This document shows, one piece after another, positions 61,306-64,000 of a stretch of DNA of 64,000 bases. The notes beneath the pieces are model-generated. The model ran no database searches. It was not told the DNA's origin and saw only the letters and a list, made by a program, of their open reading frames with translations. Source of the stretch: Tolumonas lignilytica. GTDB lineage: Bacteria; Pseudomonadota; Gammaproteobacteria; Enterobacterales; Aeromonadaceae. Position 1 is the first letter of the stretch. Each line of letters starts with the position of its first letter. The translations under genes were made by a program, and so were the position numbers. The stretch covers positions 1,054,001 through 1,118,000 of the forward strand of contig NZ_AZUK01000001.1 in assembly GCF_000527035.1 (NCBI RefSeq), written 5' to 3'.

Positions 61306-63498
61306 TTAATTTTTTTGCAGTTGTTTTCTTGCATTGGTCAGCCGGCTAGCCAACGCCGCCAATGTGGGATCATTCAAAAAGCTCTCAAGATCCCGACTTA
61401 ATTTTCTGCGCCAATTCGGATATTCCGTACTGGTTCCCGGCACATTCACCGGTTTATCCATCTCCAGCCAGTCTTCGAGTTGAGTACTGAACAGAGCACT
61501 ATTTCCTCGGCACATATGCTCCTGTAGCGCGTGCGATAATACTGAACTCATCCCGACCCAACTGACATCATGTCCAATACTATCTGGCAACATCTTGTGC
61601 CAGTGTAAGGAATCCAAGACTGCCTGCTTGGCACTGTGTCGTTCCCGATACAGATCCTGCAGCTTCTCTTCATCTGGATAGAGTCCCAATTCACGACCTA
61701 ATGAGAGATCATCACAATGCCAGAATCCTCTCAGTGTGGGCATATCATGAGTGGTCAATGCGGACATCGCCTGAGCCGGGTAATGAGCTGGAGAAAAATA
61801 GCCGCCATCCAACGCACGCTCGAAGAAGAAAACCTTGTAGGAATAGATACCATTCTCGTGCAACAACGTTTTCATTTCGGGAGGCAGAGTACCAAGATCT
61901 TCGCCAATGACCATACAACGCTGCCGATGAGACTCCAACGCCAGAATAGCCAGCAAATCCTCTACGGGATAATAGACATATGCCCCCATACTAGACGGCG
62001 CACCCGGCGGCACCCACCACAAACGACGTAAACCCATAACGTGATCAATACGCAAAGCACCACAACCTCGCATATTGGCCCGAAGCAATTCGATAAATGG
62101 CTGATAAGCCGAGTGATAGAGCCGCATCGGATCTATGGGTGGTAACCCCCAATTTTGTCCCTGAGGACCAAGCGGATCAGGCGGAGCCCCAATGCTGGCT
62201 TTAGGGCAATACAAATCTTTATTGGCCCATATCTCACATGATCCTTCCGAAACACCCACGGCCAGATCACGATACAAACCAATTTTCATACCCAGCACTT
62301 TTGCCAATTGCTCCGCTTCTGTCATCTGTTGTTCAGCAACCCACTGCAAGAACAGATAGAAACGGATATCGAGCTGATGTGAAGCAATCCAGGTTTTCAC
62401 CGCGGGTGATTCATAATCCCGATACGCATCCGGCCAGACTGGTGGTCCCCATGCCTCTAAGCCACCGGCATACAAGGTATTCTGCAGTGCATCGAAAGTA
62501 GCAAGCTGCAATAAACTTTCGCCACCGACTGTAATATATTCAGCAAACGCACGTCCCCGCTCAGTACGAGCTGAAAGGTCAGCATTCTCAAATAATTGCC
62601 GTAACCAGCGGAGTTTGAATGCAAACACCGCCTTATAATCGATCCATGACACAGCGCGTAATTGTCGCAACTGCTCCTGTTCTTCTTCTGCCGATAGCAT
62701 TTTTTGTATTTCAGGATTGGCCTGAAATTCGGGAATGGCCTCAACATCAATGTAAATAATATTGAGCCAGCGCCGAGACGAAGGACTATAAGGACTGCAC
62801 GCGTCTGGATTAGCCGGATATAAAGCATGAATGGGGTTCAGGCCAACAAAATCAGCGCCCCATGCGACAACACCACGAATCAACGTTTTCAGGTCAGTAA
62901 AATCGCCCACGCCCCAGTTTCGCTGACTGCGCAAACTATATAACTGCACACTGGGGCCCCAGCATTTTTGATTTTGCTGAATAAATTCGGCCTGGAAACA
63001 GTGATGAGGTGTAATTATTAAAGAAGATGTCGCTAATATTTCCGCATTATTGCCAGATAAAAGAACAAACTTATGATAACCATAAGGAATATTATGCTGA
63101 ATATTAATTAAGTATTCTGAAAATAAGAATTCATTATATTGAAAGGATTTTATTTTTTGATTTTCAGCAATATCAAGCAAACCTTGTATTTGATCGCCAG
63201 ATTCAAGCTCAATCCGCCACCCCGTTGGAAACACCGCCTCGGCAGGCAACCGGCAAACAAGTTGAAATTCAGCCTGCTGTCTGCGTACATAAACCGGATC
63301 TAAAATTTGCTGCCAATGCGTCATATCATCATCAGCAATCTGGCCTGCCAATACTTCCGGATCAGAGGGAACATATCCCATCGCTGTTAATATCGCCCGC
63401 TTATTTTCCGGTGAAGTCTGCGTCGTCTTACCCCAGATATCGGTATATTCCTGCCCTATCCCACGTTTTTTTGCCAGTAACTCAAGGAGATCGTCCAT
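61306..63498 (-). CDS. malQ: 4-alpha-glucanotransferase (amylomaltase)
   Basis: MalQ disproportionates maltodextrins, linking maltose use to glycogen. The 730-residue GH77 protein (E. coli 694) has WGVGDFTDLK, the nucleophile Asp in ALRIDHVMGLRRLWWVP, the acid Glu in VIGEDLGTLPP and the third Asp in LTTHDMPTLRGFW. Two ATGs open the frame (63501, 63498). The second is preferred because GGGAGGA is too close to the first. First gene of malQ-glgB-glgX; no MalT box or malP is seen. Confidence 0.95.
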   Translation of the reverse strand: MDDLLELLAKKRGIGQEYTDIWGKTTQTSPENKRAILTAMGYVPSDPEVLAGQIADDDMTHWQQILDPVYVRRQQAEFQLVCRLPAEAVFPTGWRIELESGDQIQGLLDIAENQKIKSFQYNEFLFSEYLINIQHNIPYGYHKFVLLSGNNAEILATSSLIITPHHCFQAEFIQQNQKCWGPSVQLYSLRSQRNWGVGDFTDLKTLIRGVVAWGADFVGLNPIHALYPANPDACSPYSPSSRRWLNIIYIDVEAIPEFQANPEIQKMLSAEEEQEQLRQLRAVSWIDYKAVFAFKLRWLRQLFENADLSARTERGRAFAEYITVGGESLLQLATFDALQNTLYAGGLEAWGPPVWPDAYRDYESPAVKTWIASHQLDIRFYLFLQWVAEQQMTEAEQLAKVLGMKIGLYRDLAVGVSEGSCEIWANKDLYCPKASIGAPPDPLGPQGQNWGLPPIDPMRLYHSAYQPFIELLRANMRGCGALRIDHVMGLRRLWWVPPGAPSSMGAYVYYPVEDLLAILALESHRQRCMVIGEDLGTLPPEMKTLLHENGIYSYKVFFFERALDGGYFSPAHYPAQAMSALTTHDMPTLRGFWHCDDLSLGRELGLYPDEEKLQDLYRERHSAKQAVLDSLHWHKMLPDSIGHDVSWVGMSSVLSHALQEHMCRGNSALFSTQLEDWLEMDKPVNVPGTSTEYPNWRRKLSRDLESFLNDPTLAALASRLTNARKQLQKN

Positions 63499-64000
<502 letters not shown>

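Overview
This window reads as the chromosome of a facultatively anaerobic gammaproteobacterium of about 50% GC. The fused nuoCD gene, the rpsU-dnaG-rpoD block followed by a tRNA-Ile2, the gppA/rhlB/trxA/rho cluster, FabV and an ExeA/ExeB-type gspAB pair suggest the Aeromonadales, perhaps Tolumonas or a close relative. The genus is an inference from gene content and was not tested by a search. Nearly every gene belongs to a known family. I see no phage, insertion sequence, CRISPR array, toxin-antitoxin or defence island.

Layout. 1-7046 is a galactose regulon: galT (cut by the left edge) and galE on the minus strand, a divergent GalR/GalS-type LacI regulator on plus, then mglC, mglA and mglB (high-affinity galactose ABC importer) on minus. 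Sites matching the enteric gal operator lie in the galE/regulator gap and upstream of mglB, so regulator, importer and Leloir enzymes appear to form one circuit. 7047-7877 is a long gene-free stretch. 7878-22617 is the complete 13-gene nuo operon for respiratory complex I, mostly with overlapping or closely spaced genes. 22763-27734 is a small carbohydrate cluster: a GntR/UTRA regulator with a YqhD-type alcohol dehydrogenase on plus, and an alpha-glucoside PTS EIICB with a GH4 6-phospho-alpha-glucosidase on minus. A methyl-accepting chemotaxis protein follows.

29841-47000 holds housekeeping blocks in an order largely shared with Escherichia coli: gppA-rhlB (minus) divergent from trxA, then rho; ygiF (CYTH/CHAD); gspA-gspB; cca; folB-folK; plsY; tsaD; rpsU-dnaG-rpoD; and tRNA-Ile2(CAU). 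47116-64000 holds an unrecognised lipoprotein, fabV, dacB, alaA-yfbR, a ydjA-type nitroreductase, sppA-ansA, msrB, a malQ-glgB-glgX glycogen/maltodextrin operon on minus, and the first 61 codons of gapA at the right edge.

The least explained material is regulatory and non-coding: a 40-bp perfect palindrome containing the galE/regulator operator, several intercistronic hairpins (mglB/mglA, nuoF/nuoG, glgB/glgX), a possible rho leader peptide, a structured alaA leader, a 13-nt motif shared by the GntR gene and the PTS gene, and the 831-bp mgl-nuo gap. I did not find a convincing new multi-gene system.
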